Positions 40,874 through 52,564 of a DNA stretch of 64,000 bases are shown one piece after another (position 1 is the first letter of the stretch; every line of letters starts with the position of its first letter). The notes under the pieces were generated by a model that ran no database searches, was not told where the DNA came from, and saw nothing but the letters and a program-made list of their open reading frames with translations. The translations under genes were made by a program, and so were the position numbers. The DNA is from Enoplosus armatus (Eukaryota; Chordata; Actinopteri; Centrarchiformes; Enoplosidae), in assembly GCF_043641665.1 (NCBI RefSeq), contig NC_092196.1, positions 15,497,692-15,561,691 of the forward strand, written 5' to 3'.

Positions 40874-40912
40874 CAGTACTTGAGTAAATGTACTTTCCAC
40901 CACTGGCTAAGT
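40874..40912. repeat. Terminal fragment of a hAT-like teleost element
   Basis: Reads GTACTTGAGTAAATGTACTT then TCCACCACTGG, the complement of the frequent CAGTGGTGGAAAGTAACTAAG-type end. Only the end is recognised. Confidence 0.5.
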
Positions 40913-41137
40913 AACATGTTATGTCACAGTCTCGGTTTGTGTGTCTTTACATTGATCAGTTTCTCTCTGAGCAGCCTGTATGGCTGAAACAGCACAGATC
41001 TGAGGAGTTTACATAAGTATAATTTTCAACAGCACCACTCTGACTCAGACTGAATATGATGTTGATATTTAACCTCTCCATATTATATGCCTTTCTGCCG
41101 CGGTCAATAAAATCCAACTGCTGCATGATTCATAACT

Positions 41138-41310
41138 TGGTGGCATGGTGGTGCAGTGGTTAGCACTGTCGCACGGGAGGTAGAGCAGGGTAGAGCGGGT
41201 TGGGGGTTTGATCCCCAGCTCCCCCCGTCATGTCAAAGTGTCCTTGAGCAAGACACTGAACTTTGCATGACAGCTCAGTCGCCATTGGTGTGTGAATGAG
41301 ACCGTGAAGG
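41138..41310 (+). mobile_element. tRNA-derived SINE-like remnant
   Basis: GGTGGTGCAGTGGTTAGCAC resembles a tRNA A-box region, and GGTTTGATCCC at 41,205-41,215 resembles a B box. Downstream is GTCCTTGAGCAAGACACTGAA and GTGTGTGAATGAGACCGTGAAGG, a combination repeated across teleost genomes. It is not a functional tRNA gene, because the arms do not fold into a cloverleaf. Confidence 0.6.
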
Positions 41311-41944
41311 TTGAAAAAAGGTTATTTATGAAAATGCGCCACAGAAATGAATAAAAGAAGAGGAGCACACACCTCCATTCAAACTGTGTGGGGAGCCGTC
41401 AAGGCTGTGTGCAGAGGTTGAATCATTACTCACTCATCCTATAAGAATTAAGTTATAAAGAAGATGAATTGCTAAATTTCAAGATTTTGACATTGTACAA
41501 ACGGCAAGTTAAGAGCTGATGCTGAAGCACTTCTACATAATAAGACATGATTGTGGGAGAAATATGAAAATGGAAAGTAAACAGGTAGGGGGCTTGCATA
41601 TCAACTGGAGTGATGTGAAAGTAAGTATTCAGCATTCAGTGACTGGCGGTTGCTACAGATATACACATCATTAATAGTATCCTTTATAGTATAATGATAT
41701 AATACAGAAACAGTGCCAGTGTTTACCATCACAACATTACTGTCTAAACTTGGGAACGATCATATCATTAAAAAAGTTTAAACTAAGAAATATTGTTTCA
41801 GATGTAGAAGGTCTATTTTTATAGCACAGTTTCATACAGATGCAATTCACAGAGCTCTAGACTGAAAAAAATACCAAAAACTAAAATGAAGACAAAATGA
41901 ACGAATTGGAACAACATTTGTTTTTCATTAAAGGGCAATCTGAT

Positions 41945-42112
41945 GGCAGGTCGGTTCACCAGTTGAAGAGAAGAAGAACTTTTGGATGGATTGTCATGAA
42001 ATTTGACATCAACGCTCCCTCAAGATGATTTGTAAGAACTTTAGTGATCCCCTGAATTTCCATCAGGTCAAAAGTTTAATTTGTCCATTACTTGGTTTAT
42101 GACCAGCACCAC
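41945..42112 (+). repeat. Teleost interspersed repeat fragment ('GGATGGATTGTCATGAAATTTG')
   Basis: TTGGATGGATTGTCATGAAA, then GTGATCCCCTGAATTTCCATCAGGTC. This word order is frequent in teleost repeats. The copy is truncated and diverged. Confidence 0.55.
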
Positions 42113-43534
42113 AGAACTGCTAGCCTGGCTGTACTCTTTTAGTCTTGTTATGATGGGCAAAGCTTATTGATTAAATTACCTTTTTATGTGAAAGCTAAAC
42201 CAAAAAGGAGGATTTTTAGTACATTTTTAAGTGAACATGGTGTTGGAGCAAATCTTTCATCTGTAGGCAGTCTGTTTCATGTCTTAGGTGTTTTACCAGC
42301 CTTGCAGTGAGCTCTGGGACTGTGAGTCAGAGGAGTGTCTGGTGAGAACTGAAACCCAAAGCAAAACACTGATTTAGCCTCATCAGAAAACTCACACAGT
42401 AGCTTTAGGTTTGATTGCAGAATGAAAATACTACAGTATTGCATTGCAAAATGCCACCATGGGTCAGTCCAGGCCTCAGCGACCTACTGTGTATCATTAT
42501 CCCCTGGTTGTCATAGAAACCAATGCAGATGATGCGGTGTCTGCACTTAATGTTGACTACGACAAATTTGTCTTGGGGTGTGCTTCCACTGCGGATGGTT
42601 TTTCAGTGTGCCAGTGGCTTTTTTTAGGCACAAAAAAGAAGCATGTGAGGCTGTGCAGAGCCTCTGTAAGCAGGCATCTCATTCAAAGTGCTTTTCGCCT
42701 TTCTGTGCTGCTTCTGATATACAATATCTCAACTTTTCAGAACTGTGGCAGCGCTACTTCATTGAAAACTGACACTTTAGAGGTATGAGATGATTTTAAC
42801 CCACATTGTGCTCACTCCATGGCAGTTAGACCGGCCATTAGGATTATAGGTTTATTGGTCAGTGCATTTTGTCCTCTCACTACAATAAAACACTCATTAT
42901 CAACACTTTACACTTCTCTCTATTAGTATTTTTCTTCATACTGTGAACACAATAATTGTTATTTGTTCAAGCATCCACCTCCACATTCAAGCCCAGCTCA
43001 GTGTGATCCAGACTTAGTTTGATGTAATGATACTGAAGCCATGATTTTATGGATTTGGCAGTGCCTTTCAAAAAGCATTTATTAGAAACAGAGTTTAGTT
43101 TATTCAAGCTTGCTGTCAATGCAATTTGTTTTGACCCCAATCTATAATGTCACACTGATGCTGAATGAAGGAAGCTCGTCTCCATCGGGAGTCCTTCAGC
43201 AAACCCCACCGGCTGACATAATTGAATGGCAGGAAGCATTCATTACCCTAAGAAACAACCAGAGCTCACAATGTACAAATTGCCTCTGCATAACAGACTG
43301 GAAGAAACAAGAACAAACTAAGGACTTGTACTCGGACTTGTCTGTGTTTGTCCTGCCGACGAGAACCACGGCATTTCTTTAACCCTCTGTTTGATTGTGT
43401 CCCACAAGCACAGCTGTGTACACGTTTGACGACACCTGAAGTTGCTCGACATCCTCCTCAATCCATTCTTCATTCTTCTTCGTTACAATCTATTTATAAT
43501 TTAGTCATCATGATTGGCCATACTGTCATTTCAT

Positions 43535-43775
43535 TATGTTGGTCTATTCTGTACACATGACACCTGTTGCATGCCTGTCCATTCCTGGAAGAAGGTTCCC
43601 TCCTCTGTTGCTTTCTTCCATTTTTTTGTTCCATTAAAAGGGCTTTTTGGGGAGTTTTTCCTCATCTGAATCGAGGACAGCGGGTATCATATGTTGTACC
43701 GATTGTAAAGCCCCTTGTGGCAAATTTGTGAGTTGTGATATTGGGCTATATACAAAAACTGACTCGACATGACTT
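43535..43775 (+). repeat. Teleost retroposon 3' region ('TTGTAAAGCCCCTTGTGGCAAA')
   Basis: Ordered words CTGTACACATGACACCTGTTGC, CCTGGAAGAAGGTTCCCTCC, GGGGAGTTTTTCCTCATCTG, TTGTAAAGCCCCTTGTGGC, TTGTGATATTGGGCTATA. I recall these as the 3' portion of a very abundant teleost retroposon family. A short related piece, AAAGCCCCTTATGGCAAATT, lies at about 38,361. Confidence 0.72.
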
Positions 43776-46537
43776 GAAGGGAAGTTGAAGGGAATTGTAC
43801 GCTGGGTTCAGCAGGAGAATCACAATTGGTTTGGTTTGGATTCAAAGCTGACAACCACCGTTGTGATGTAAAATACTGTTCATATCAATCATATTATGTA
43901 TATTACTTAATGAAACATTTGACTTATATATACTATACTATATACTTTATTGTATGAATCATAACTTCTCAGCCTCGTAGCTGCTTTCCCTGGAAGCTTT
44001 TTCTGCAGCTGCTGACAACACCGTGAACCCACAGACGGCTCTGAAACCACTGAAGTCTGCTCTCATATTCAGACAGAAGAACACAGAGTAACTGATTCAT
44101 AATACTGTATATTTACATGGGAAATGTTCCAGCCCAGCACACCACAGCCTCACATGAAAAACCAGAGAAACCTGATGGAAGAAATGCTCATTACATTATT
44201 GTTCAAATTAAATGTATTTATGTAGGTTGTACAATATAACGTACAGTGTGAAGGACTGACAGAGCAGGAAGGAAATTAGAGACTTTCATCAATAGCTGTC
44301 TGACAAACAACCGCCATTTACATAGAGGCACTAATTAGATCAGTTCTCTGCCCACACAGACGTCAGATGAGTTGGTATTTGTGTTTTGTTGTGTGTTCAT
44401 AACAATATGATATCATAACAGAATAGGTCATCTGATTGTGGGTGTTGAGAATGTGTGCTATAATATTTATTCATTCAAAACACGGAATCACAGTAGATAC
44501 TCGTTTAGTTAGTTACACTATTACACACAGTCCACTTTTCCATGACGTGGGCTTATTGTGTAACAAGCTAATTATTCCAGATGATATCATCAATCAAATA
44601 TACATTATATTACATTGGCCTAGTTGGCTGAAAAGATGTGTTTCAATTTGTGTTGATAAATCAGATTCCAGACCAACAAAGTAAAAATCATCTGGTTTGG
44701 TGATTGTTTGTGAAAAATGCAATTAATGTTAATTATTTAATGACCTGCATCATCATACTGATAAACACGGAGCAAGCCTGTCGTGTCTTGTTATCCAACA
44801 TGGTGGATGTGGTGTCAGGTCTCATGACCTAATGTGGACGTGTGATCTCAACTTCTAGAAATGTAAAGTAAGCTGTGTGAACCCATCCGGACCGTAATTT
44901 TTTACTATTCAATGTAGCCAGCACTAGAAAACGGAAGTTAAAAGACAAAACCAGAAATGGAACTCATGAAAAAAAAAACGGGTGGGCTGCATCAGGTCAA
45001 TAGCTAAATTCCCGTCAACTTTAAGAGAGGAGAGGAGGCCTGGGTTACAAAAGAGCAACATGTGTGTCTCTGCATAGTCCAGATACATTTTAGTTGTAGA
45101 ATATTTCCCTCATACGAAGATATTAGTACTATTAGTATCTTGTCATCGGTTGTGATGGTTTGCTGAGTTTTTGTTCTTTAACACCTTTGAGTTGAAATGG
45201 TTTCTGTAGCTGCACCTTTTGTGTCTGAAAGAGAGAAGCAGAGATAATTACAAGCATGAGCACAGAGCCACACTACAAAAGAATGGCAAATGAATTAATT
45301 GCTGAAGTGGAAAAATAGGTAGCACTCAGAAATGCCTCCTGAGTCTCCTGATGTTTGATATCCTCAGACTTATATGACACAACTGGAAAGAAGAAATGAA
45401 AATGACCTCAAATCAGCTCAACTTTGAACACTGACCCTTAAAAAACTAATTACAACTGTAAATCTTAGTGTCCATTTTTGACATTCTTTGATCCCCCATA
45501 CAATATTTTGTGTTGTGTCTTTTTGTGATATCTTGTATCATGTTTGGTATTCTGGCATATTTACTGTATGCTACTTAAATACAAATCTTTTTTTCTTTTA
45601 AGCTAAAGAAACCTTTTGACTTCTTCATTTCAAAATGTCAGGACTTAGTAAATATTGGTATGTTTTCCAGGAAAAAAAGAGGTTCACAATTTCACCACAA
45701 TAGTAAGCTATTATGAAACATTAACATTTTAGCAACTTTTAACGTGTTAAGGCTCAAATTTACAACTTTTCCAACCTCAGCACTACGCAGCAGTATTAAA
45801 AGAACTGCGGAGACTTAGTGAATAAATCGTCATGTACATGAAGCATGTAGTGGATCGAAACGCACCTTGGTTCGCATTTTCTTTTGCAGATTTTGGTTAA
45901 AATTTGTGCTACATTTGGATGGAAACTTAAGCCTAAATCTGTCATTGTCAAATCATTGTAACCTGCATATAGACACATTATAGGCAATTTGGAGTGGGAG
46001 ATGTTGCTTGTTGACTCAAATGTGCTACCTGTTCTGTTCAATGCTTACATAGTTATTTCCACCAGCATCAGTTTGGGGATGATAAATAATAACTTTTATA
46101 TTCAGTGCAACATACATCACAACTGGAATTATTCAGTTTGTAGTCTGCGGAGTAAAGCAGAGCTCACTTTATCAAAAAGAATATTAAATCATTCAGTTCA
46201 GTCTCATTGAAGTCAAGGCCCATTTACTTGAGCACTATTTTACACAAGAGCTTACAATCAGCTTCTACTGCGTGCCATAGTCTGACCTGCTTTATGCTCA
46301 TACACCACTCATCTGTTCAATGACTGAACATTTTGCATCGGGAAAAAAAGAATTACACTCAGCCAGAGATTTTCCTGTCCAGCCTGTCTTACTTTCATAC
46401 CCCAATGAGTCAAGTATACTTACTACTTAGAAGGAAATCATACCTACTGAGCTGTCGAGCTCTTACTGAGCCTCGAGCTTCCAGTGTTTAAATGGCTGTA
46501 ATTAATGTCCTCTTATCAGGTTTTCATTCATAATAAT

Positions 46538-46931
46538 TGTAGTGGAAAAATACAATACATCCCTTCTACACCCTGAAGAGTTTATTTTAGGTCACAGGTA
46601 TTTGCTGTGGTGCCCTTTGACCCTAGCAAGGGACCATAGACTTCTCTATGTGTTCTCAGTGGTGCATTTTCAGCTGTCAATAATTATCATTTATTGGGGC
46701 CTTGATCCTTACAAGGTGATGACTGTCAAAGAGAGTGACGTATGTCTTACAAGTGTTCACATTCTTTGCTGTACATGCTGTATAAAAGCAGACCACTCTG
46801 AGATGCAGTACGGTCAGCCGGGCAGGAGCAATTGAGTTGCTGTCGGGGCCGTCCGTCTGCAGACGTGAATAAAACCACAAGAACTACTCCCTTGTTGCCA
46901 GTCTTCTGTTTTTCCTGAAATTCCCACAACA
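46538..46931 (+). mobile_element. Solo LTR of a retrotransposon (394 bp) with ATAAT target duplication
   Basis: Starts TGTAGTGG and ends CCCACAACA, the TG..CA ends being near-inverted copies. It is flanked by ATAAT on both sides (46,533-46,537 and 46,932-46,936). Inside are a TATAAAAG box (46,781-46,788) and, about 80 bp downstream, an AATAAA signal (46,868-46,873), in LTR order U3-R-U5. No internal gag or pol sequence or second LTR is present nearby, so it is a solo LTR left by recombination. A 5-bp duplication fits Ty3/gypsy, BEL or copia; family undetermined. Confidence 0.9.
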
Positions 46932-46939
46932 ATAATATC

Positions 46940-47320
46940 CAAATACAAATGACAATATTGTTCTTAGAATAAGAGCTGTAAATATTTACTTATTATTTAT
47001 TATATTTTATTCACTATATACACAGTACAGCACGTGGTATGGCAGAGATATGCACAATAAAATCATTGTTTTCGGTTCTGCAGTTCAATAGTGCCAAGTC
47101 AGCTTGCAATAAGTATGTAGGTGCCAATGGTGTCAGCTGTGTGGGGTTTATGGTCTATTTGTGCCAAACCAGTAGCTGAGGTACCGGAGCTGCTGGTGCA
47201 CCAGTTGGACATCTCAAGTAAAGATGATACATGTTTGAGCTGATGAGTTACTCCATATTCACTCACCATCTGGTCCGCTAATGTGAAATCCTCACATGAG
47301 CACTCTGCATAAGTGAATCT

Positions 47321-47413
<93 letters not shown>

Positions 47414-49290
47414 TGTTGTGTTACCATAGCAATCGATTCTGTGAGAATCCCTCAAAAGCCACTTATGAAAATGTGAACTTTGGAAACAAAATGTATTTTG
47501 ATCTAAATAAACAGTTTCCAGGTTTCTGCCGGCTTCTCCAACTTTTCCATTTGCACACAACATGGGCACATTCTGGTCCACTCTCCTGTTTTCCTGCTGT
47601 GCTGTGAAATGACACTTGTGATACCAGAAATTGGTGCCGTGTTAGAGCTCTGTGTTTTCCTCCTCAGCACCCAGGTCATAAATCTCCAGCTGGGAAGCCT
47701 CTCTCCACTTGTAACACCGGCACCTGTTGCATGCATGAGATCAGTCATTTTGCAGTTTTTATGGAAACGTGTGGAAAGTCAATTAAATATGAAACATTTT
47801 GGACCTTCACACTCACACAAAAAAATATTATAATTACAAACCTTGACTTTTATTGTTCCATAAATCCACTTATTTGTTGACAGATTGAAAGAATTTCATC
47901 ACTAACAACACACTGCCAGTCCAAGGCCATATGTTGAATCATTGTGGTTTATTCAGGAAAAGTAAAAGAAAGCCTTAAAGTACGTTGAAACAAATTCAAA
48001 CAACACAAAGAAGATCATGTCTCCTTTCATTACTGAGTTTAACGAGACACTTGTTTCACTAGCTGAGTGGATGTTGTGTCACAGGCATCAGGTGCATCAG
48101 GATTATGCCTCTGCAGGCTTTGTCACGACCTGGACTTAAATCCTCAGAGACAAGAAGCAACAGAGGAGAAAAACTGCCTCGGTCTTAAACGTGTCAGAGG
48201 CTGAATGCTTTCTGCTTCCAATGACCTTTTCAGAAATCACAGTGAGAATTTCTATTTTAAATGTAATTTTCTGTTTTGATCTTCTGTCTCTTTTCACCTC
48301 AGCCTGATTTTGAGCTGTTTTCTCTGCATTTCTAACAGTATTTGTAATACTGAAGGTGGCAGATATCTCCCTTTTCATAACTGTGAAACCTGTGTTTTCA
48401 CTAAGACAACATAAGACTGACTCAAAGATGTTTGACAGTGTGTGAACATCCAATTTCTACATTTAACTTCAAGTAACAGGCGCTCTTCTCCTTAGTGACT
48501 GCAGACACTTAAAAACAGTATCTAGTTTGACTCAGGAGAGACACACTGTGTCTTTAGATGTCTGCATCGCTGTGCAGTATGGCGCAGCAGAATCTCACGT
48601 TTCTCCTCTAATTACTGGTGATAAACAGGAGCAGATTCACATATAAACATGTCTTCACGCTGTACATAAAAAAGTATAATTAGGAGCTCCAAATGTTATG
48701 TAAAGCTTTCAGTACTGGAAGTAGTTTGAAGAAAATTACTTTCCTCATGAATATGCAGATTTATGCAGCAAGATGCTACAACTGATCTAACAGTATACAG
48801 AAAACTAAATATCCAAATGACTCTTCACAACATCAGCGATGAATACTTTTGATTTTGTGACACATGCTGACTGGAGCAGGTCAGTTTAGATCACAGCAGT
48901 CTGGTTTCCAAGACATTGTTGGTCACATCAAACAGCTCAGTGGACCTCGACAATGTCTCTCCTCATCATGAAAATTGCTGCAAAGGCAAAAATATTGGAA
49001 CAAAAGCAGAATTCACCAGAATTTGCATGACAATGGAATCTCTGTCAGAATAATATGCAGAAAAATAGCGGAGGTCTTTTCTAACAAACAGCTTTGAGGT
49101 AAACATCAAAGCCTGCTATGAAGGATTAGGTATCTATGAGGTGTTTCTGCCCTCTGCTGTACAAACACTGAATGACTCATTCTGCAACAAGTATATTTTC
49201 AATTAATCAATTTTTTAATTTGTTATTTTTAACTGTAGCCCCAAATGTTCCCATAATCACATTCCCGCGGCATCGTCTTCAATTGGCAAT
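46940..49290. other. Intergenic interval with a long CA tract
   Basis: Contains a 88-bp CA microsatellite and otherwise AT-rich unique-looking DNA. The minus-strand ORF at 48,136-48,453 (105 codons) has no domain and no splice context; I do not call it a gene. Confidence 0.6.
47325..47412. repeat. (CA)44 microsatellite
   Basis: 88 bp of uninterrupted CA dinucleotides. Produces a spurious poly-Cys-Val ORF on the minus strand. Confidence 0.98.
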
Positions 49291-49299
49291 CTACGGTCT

Positions 49300-49575
49300 A
49301 AAACTCAATAAAAGAAAATGGATTACCAGCTATTTTGATAATTGATTAATCATTTCAGCCATTTTTCAAGCCAAAATGTCAAACATTCGCTAGTTCCAGC
49401 TTCTTAAAGTAAGATGTGCTTTGGGTTTCTTTGGGTTTTGGACAAAAGAAGCCGTATGAAGACGTCACTTTGGGCTCTGGAAAATTGTGAAGAGCATTTT
49501 TTACAATGTTTTGACTTCATAATTAATCGTGACAATAATCTGCAGATTAATCAATAATGAAAAGAATTGTTGGAT
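49300..49575 (+). repeat. Teleost interspersed repeat, copy 2
   Basis: Words GATAATTGATTAATCATTTCAGCC, CAAACATTCGCTAGTTCCAGCTTCTTAAA, TTTGGGTTTTGGACAAAAGA, GAAGACGTCACTTTGGGC, GATTAATCAATAATGAAAA, ending GGATGCAGCCCT. Same family as 12,385-12,655 in the opposite orientation. Confidence 0.7.
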
Positions 49576-49589
49576 GCAGCCCTATATAA

Positions 49590-49770
49590 AACACAGAAAA
49601 AGAAGCAGATCCTCAAATTTGAGAAAACCCATCCAACAAATGTTTGGCATTTTTTCCTTATAAATGCCTTAAGTGATTGATCGATTACCAAAGCTGTTGC
49701 AGATAAATTTTCTTGTGATATATAATAATATAATATAATAAATTAATAGATTGTTTCAGCGCTAGTAGCA
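49590..49770 (-). repeat. Teleost interspersed repeat, copy 3 (partial, inverted)
   Basis: AGATCCTCAAATTTGAGAA, then AACAAATGTTTGGCATTTTTTCC, ATTGATCGATTACCAAAG and TTAATAGATTGTTTCAGCGCTAG are reverse-strand versions of words in the neighbouring copy. The two copies thus sit head to head, separated by a few tens of bases. Confidence 0.6.
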
Positions 49771-49989
49771 AGAAAGTGCAGCAAGTGAAGATGTGTAAAA
49801 ATACATATAATAAACTGTAAATCTGTAGTAAACTACAGAAAACTACATCTAGCTGCCTAAAACTGTCAAACGTGTTCCCTCTCACACATCTTCTTATGTG
49901 AAATAAACAGAAATACTTTTCAAATCTGTCAAGGTTAGTGTGTCAAGTGCGGACACAGATCTGAATGAATTGAGGGATCAGAGTGCATC

Positions 49990-50259
49990 TTTGAAATAAT
50001 TTATTCAGTATTCATATATGGTAATATAATGGTTTCATCATGATCGGCATATAAAATATGTACAGAGCAAATCATTAGTAAAAATGACTGATCCTGCTGG
50101 GAAAACATGTGCTTATATTGTAGAAGGCGGCAATGTCTCAACAAACTTCCAAGAGCATTTCTTCATTTAACAATCATTGATCCTGGATATTGATATCCCA
50201 GATGTGCGGTTTCTAGTAGATAATTAGCACAGCTTGAAGTCTAAAATGGTGGTCGGAGA
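49990..50259 (-). other. 3' UTR and poly(A) signal of the ZFAND2 gene
   Basis: A minus-strand AATAAA (plus TTTATT, 50,000-50,005) lies about 255 bases past the stop codon and is the nearest canonical signal. The end of the transcript is placed just beyond it by inference. Confidence 0.55.
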
Positions 50260-52564
50260 TTAAGAAAGGCTGCAGTTGGACTGTTTGGACTCTCTCCCCT
50301 AAACAAAGAGAAAATACAGTTAGAAAAAAAGACTCATTAATCTCCATACATTTCATATAACAATTAAAAACGTATCAAAGGCAAATTAGTATTTCATCTT
50401 CTGCCAATAAAAGTTCAGAGAGGATGGGTTGCCATGACAACAGTGTACCTACATGAGTTCCTGTTAGCATGCTACTGACGGCTAAGCATTCCAGGTACCT
50501 GTTGTCTCTGCTGCTGACGTCTGTATTCTTCTTCACTGGCAGCGAGAGCCTGAGCAAGAGCCAGATCCTCCTGCTCCTGAGGGCTGAGACACACACACAA
50601 AGTTAAACCTGGATTTACTTATAGTGCTTCATAAAGCAGAATGAACTGATGATATGTGTGTGTGTGTATATTACCATTATATTACCATATATGAAGTCAT
50701 ATATATATATCCAACTACTTCCCACAACTTCACATTTACTTTTGAAAGTTGCAGAACAGCGAATGAGTGGACCTTGTGGTGAGTCAATAAAATCTGTCCT
50801 GTTTACATGTTTTGCTGTCTGAATAAATATTGATAACCTGGATCTCGATAGCCTTGTTGCATCAGAACACTGTTGCTTGTTTATTACATCAGATTCATTC
50901 AACGTCGATTACACTGATTTAAGCTGAAGGTAAATGAGAAAAACACAGTTCCTCTCTGATGCTTAAAAGTGATGTTGAGCTGATAATAGAATATTTCTGG
51001 GATGGATTTTGATGATATTTACTTACCTGAGGGTCGGCTGAACTGCTGGCCTCGAATCAGCCAAAGACATCTCCAGAGCCCTTTGTAAAGCCTGCTCCTC
51101 TGTCTGCAATGACAGCACCAGAGCCGCACACTCATGTTTACATTCACCTCTCACTGGGGAATTTTTAATCACGTGATGTCATGTAAGTAGTGTGCATACC
51201 ATGCCGGCTTGAAATGATGCTGATGGCGGAATTACATTCTGTGCTGAAACGGAAGTAGGGATCCGTTGAGTAGAGCTAGAAAAAAAAAAAACAGGAAAAC
51301 AAAAGGCGTGAATTAGTATTTCAGGTGTCTATATAAAAAGTGATTAGAATGACCATTTTTTATTAAACTTCATTAATCAATACTGAGTGGAGGTGCTTAC
51401 CCACTGTTGTGGCTTCTGATATTAGAACTCACACCATTAGAAACAGGTCTAGAGTGTCCTGAAGCAGATGAACTAGAACCAGAGGCAGAGGTGGAGGAAG
51501 CACCATGGGCCCTCATTGCAGCAGCATGTCTAAGACAAAACATGAACTCATTCTTACTGTGACATTTCAGATAGAAGAACAGTATCTGAAGGTGTAGGGT
51601 GACTGTACTCACCCTGCTTTGGACAGAGGTTGCCCATCAGTCTTACAATCATGGTCTAGTGGGTGTCGGTGTTTAAGACAGTAATTTAAATGACACTGGT
51701 CACAGGTCACTCGCATCATTTCCTTGTGCTTACAGCCTCCTTTAGAACACTTATTTGTGAAAATCTGAAAGAAACAAAAAAGTTTGTTATTGTTGCTCAG
51801 ATTCTAACTGATTGTAAGGTGAAACACGTCCATTTTATATTAACCTTTCTCTTTCTCTGTGCAGGGTCTGATTTGCAATCTCGATCAATGTGTTCACCAA
51901 CTTTAATGTCAGGCATCTCTCCCCTCTTGATGGGAATGGGGATATTGCACAAAGGACATACTGGGACCTGGACATCCTACAGGAAAAATACAGTCAAAGA
52001 CATTAAACAAAGACAGGATTACAGATCCCCAAGAGTTTTTTTTAGAGGATATATATTTTTAATAATTATTTTATTCTATTATAATTATTTTACTATGTCT
52101 TACATCATCATCTTCACTGCTGTCAATTCCTTAACAGTGCATAAAAACAGTATATAAAAACAAAAACAAGATATGGTGAACATCTCCCTTTAATACCACT
52201 TATTTATTGTTGAAACAGAATCAAACTGAAAAAACAACTGAAATTAACATCTTTCTTTTCACTTTCCATGCAAGTTAAATGAATACATGTTATAAAGGTT
52301 GTACTACAAACAGTCATCGATTACCTTTTTGTAGGATGAGGTGCATTTGTGATTTGCATAGGTGATGTGGTCCTTGCAGAAAATGTCTTGACAGGCGTCG
52401 CATCTCATAGGAAGAAAGTCTGTTATGTCACATAAGGTTTGTCAGGCTCACATCAGACTTAGCGGGATAAACAAGCAGGACATGGTCATCTTTCCCAAAC
52501 AGCACTCACCTAAACGTTTGCAGGTCTTCTCAGTGCAGTGCTCTCCCAAATCTGGAAACTCCAT
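50260..52564 (-). CDS. ZFAND2-family AN1 zinc-finger protein with UIMs and CaaX box (AIRAP/AIRAPL type; 9 coding exons)
   Basis: Family members link the proteasome and p97 to ubiquitinated or ER-translocating proteins, and the short mammalian AIRAP is arsenite-inducible. Minus-strand exons: 52564-52510, 52419-52325, 51976-51845, 51764-51613, 51529-51401, 51275-51200, 51103-51027, 50583-50499, 50298-50260. All join in frame: 840 nt, 279 aa. Seen: two AN1 fingers with all eight ligands (C10 C15 C25 C28 C33 H36 H42 C44; C100 C105 C115 C118 C123 H126 H132 C134); a Ser-rich linker (~150-190); UIM1 (EEQALQRALEMSLADS, ~215-230); UIM2 (~243-260); and C-terminal CSLS, a farnesylation-type CaaX. UIMs plus CaaX are AIRAPL (ZFAND2B) traits, but finger 1 (CTEKTCKRLDFLP) and the presumed uncx neighbourhood recall ZFAND2A, so I give no symbol. 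Confidence 0.95.

Larger units (their letters stand above)
36951..46532. other. Large intergenic interval between galr2 and the solo LTR
   Basis: No supported gene in 9.6 kb. It is dense in degenerate interspersed repeats, listed separately at 37.6, 38.1, 40.5, 40.9, 41.1, 41.9 and 43.5 kb. ORFs reach 114 codons (42,444-42,788) but have no domain, no splice support and no homology I recognise. Confidence 0.65.

Noticed and set aside
41138..41310. Functional tRNA gene
   Set aside because: A-box-like and B-box-like words are present, but no cloverleaf forms and the flanks match a dispersed SINE-like repeat.
47324..47581. ORF with a long Cys-Val repeat
   Set aside because: Translation of the CA microsatellite.
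48136..48453. 105-codon minus-strand ORF near the ZFAND2 locus
   Set aside because: Considered as an extra exon or small gene, but it has no known motif and lies beyond the poly(A) signal of ZFAND2.
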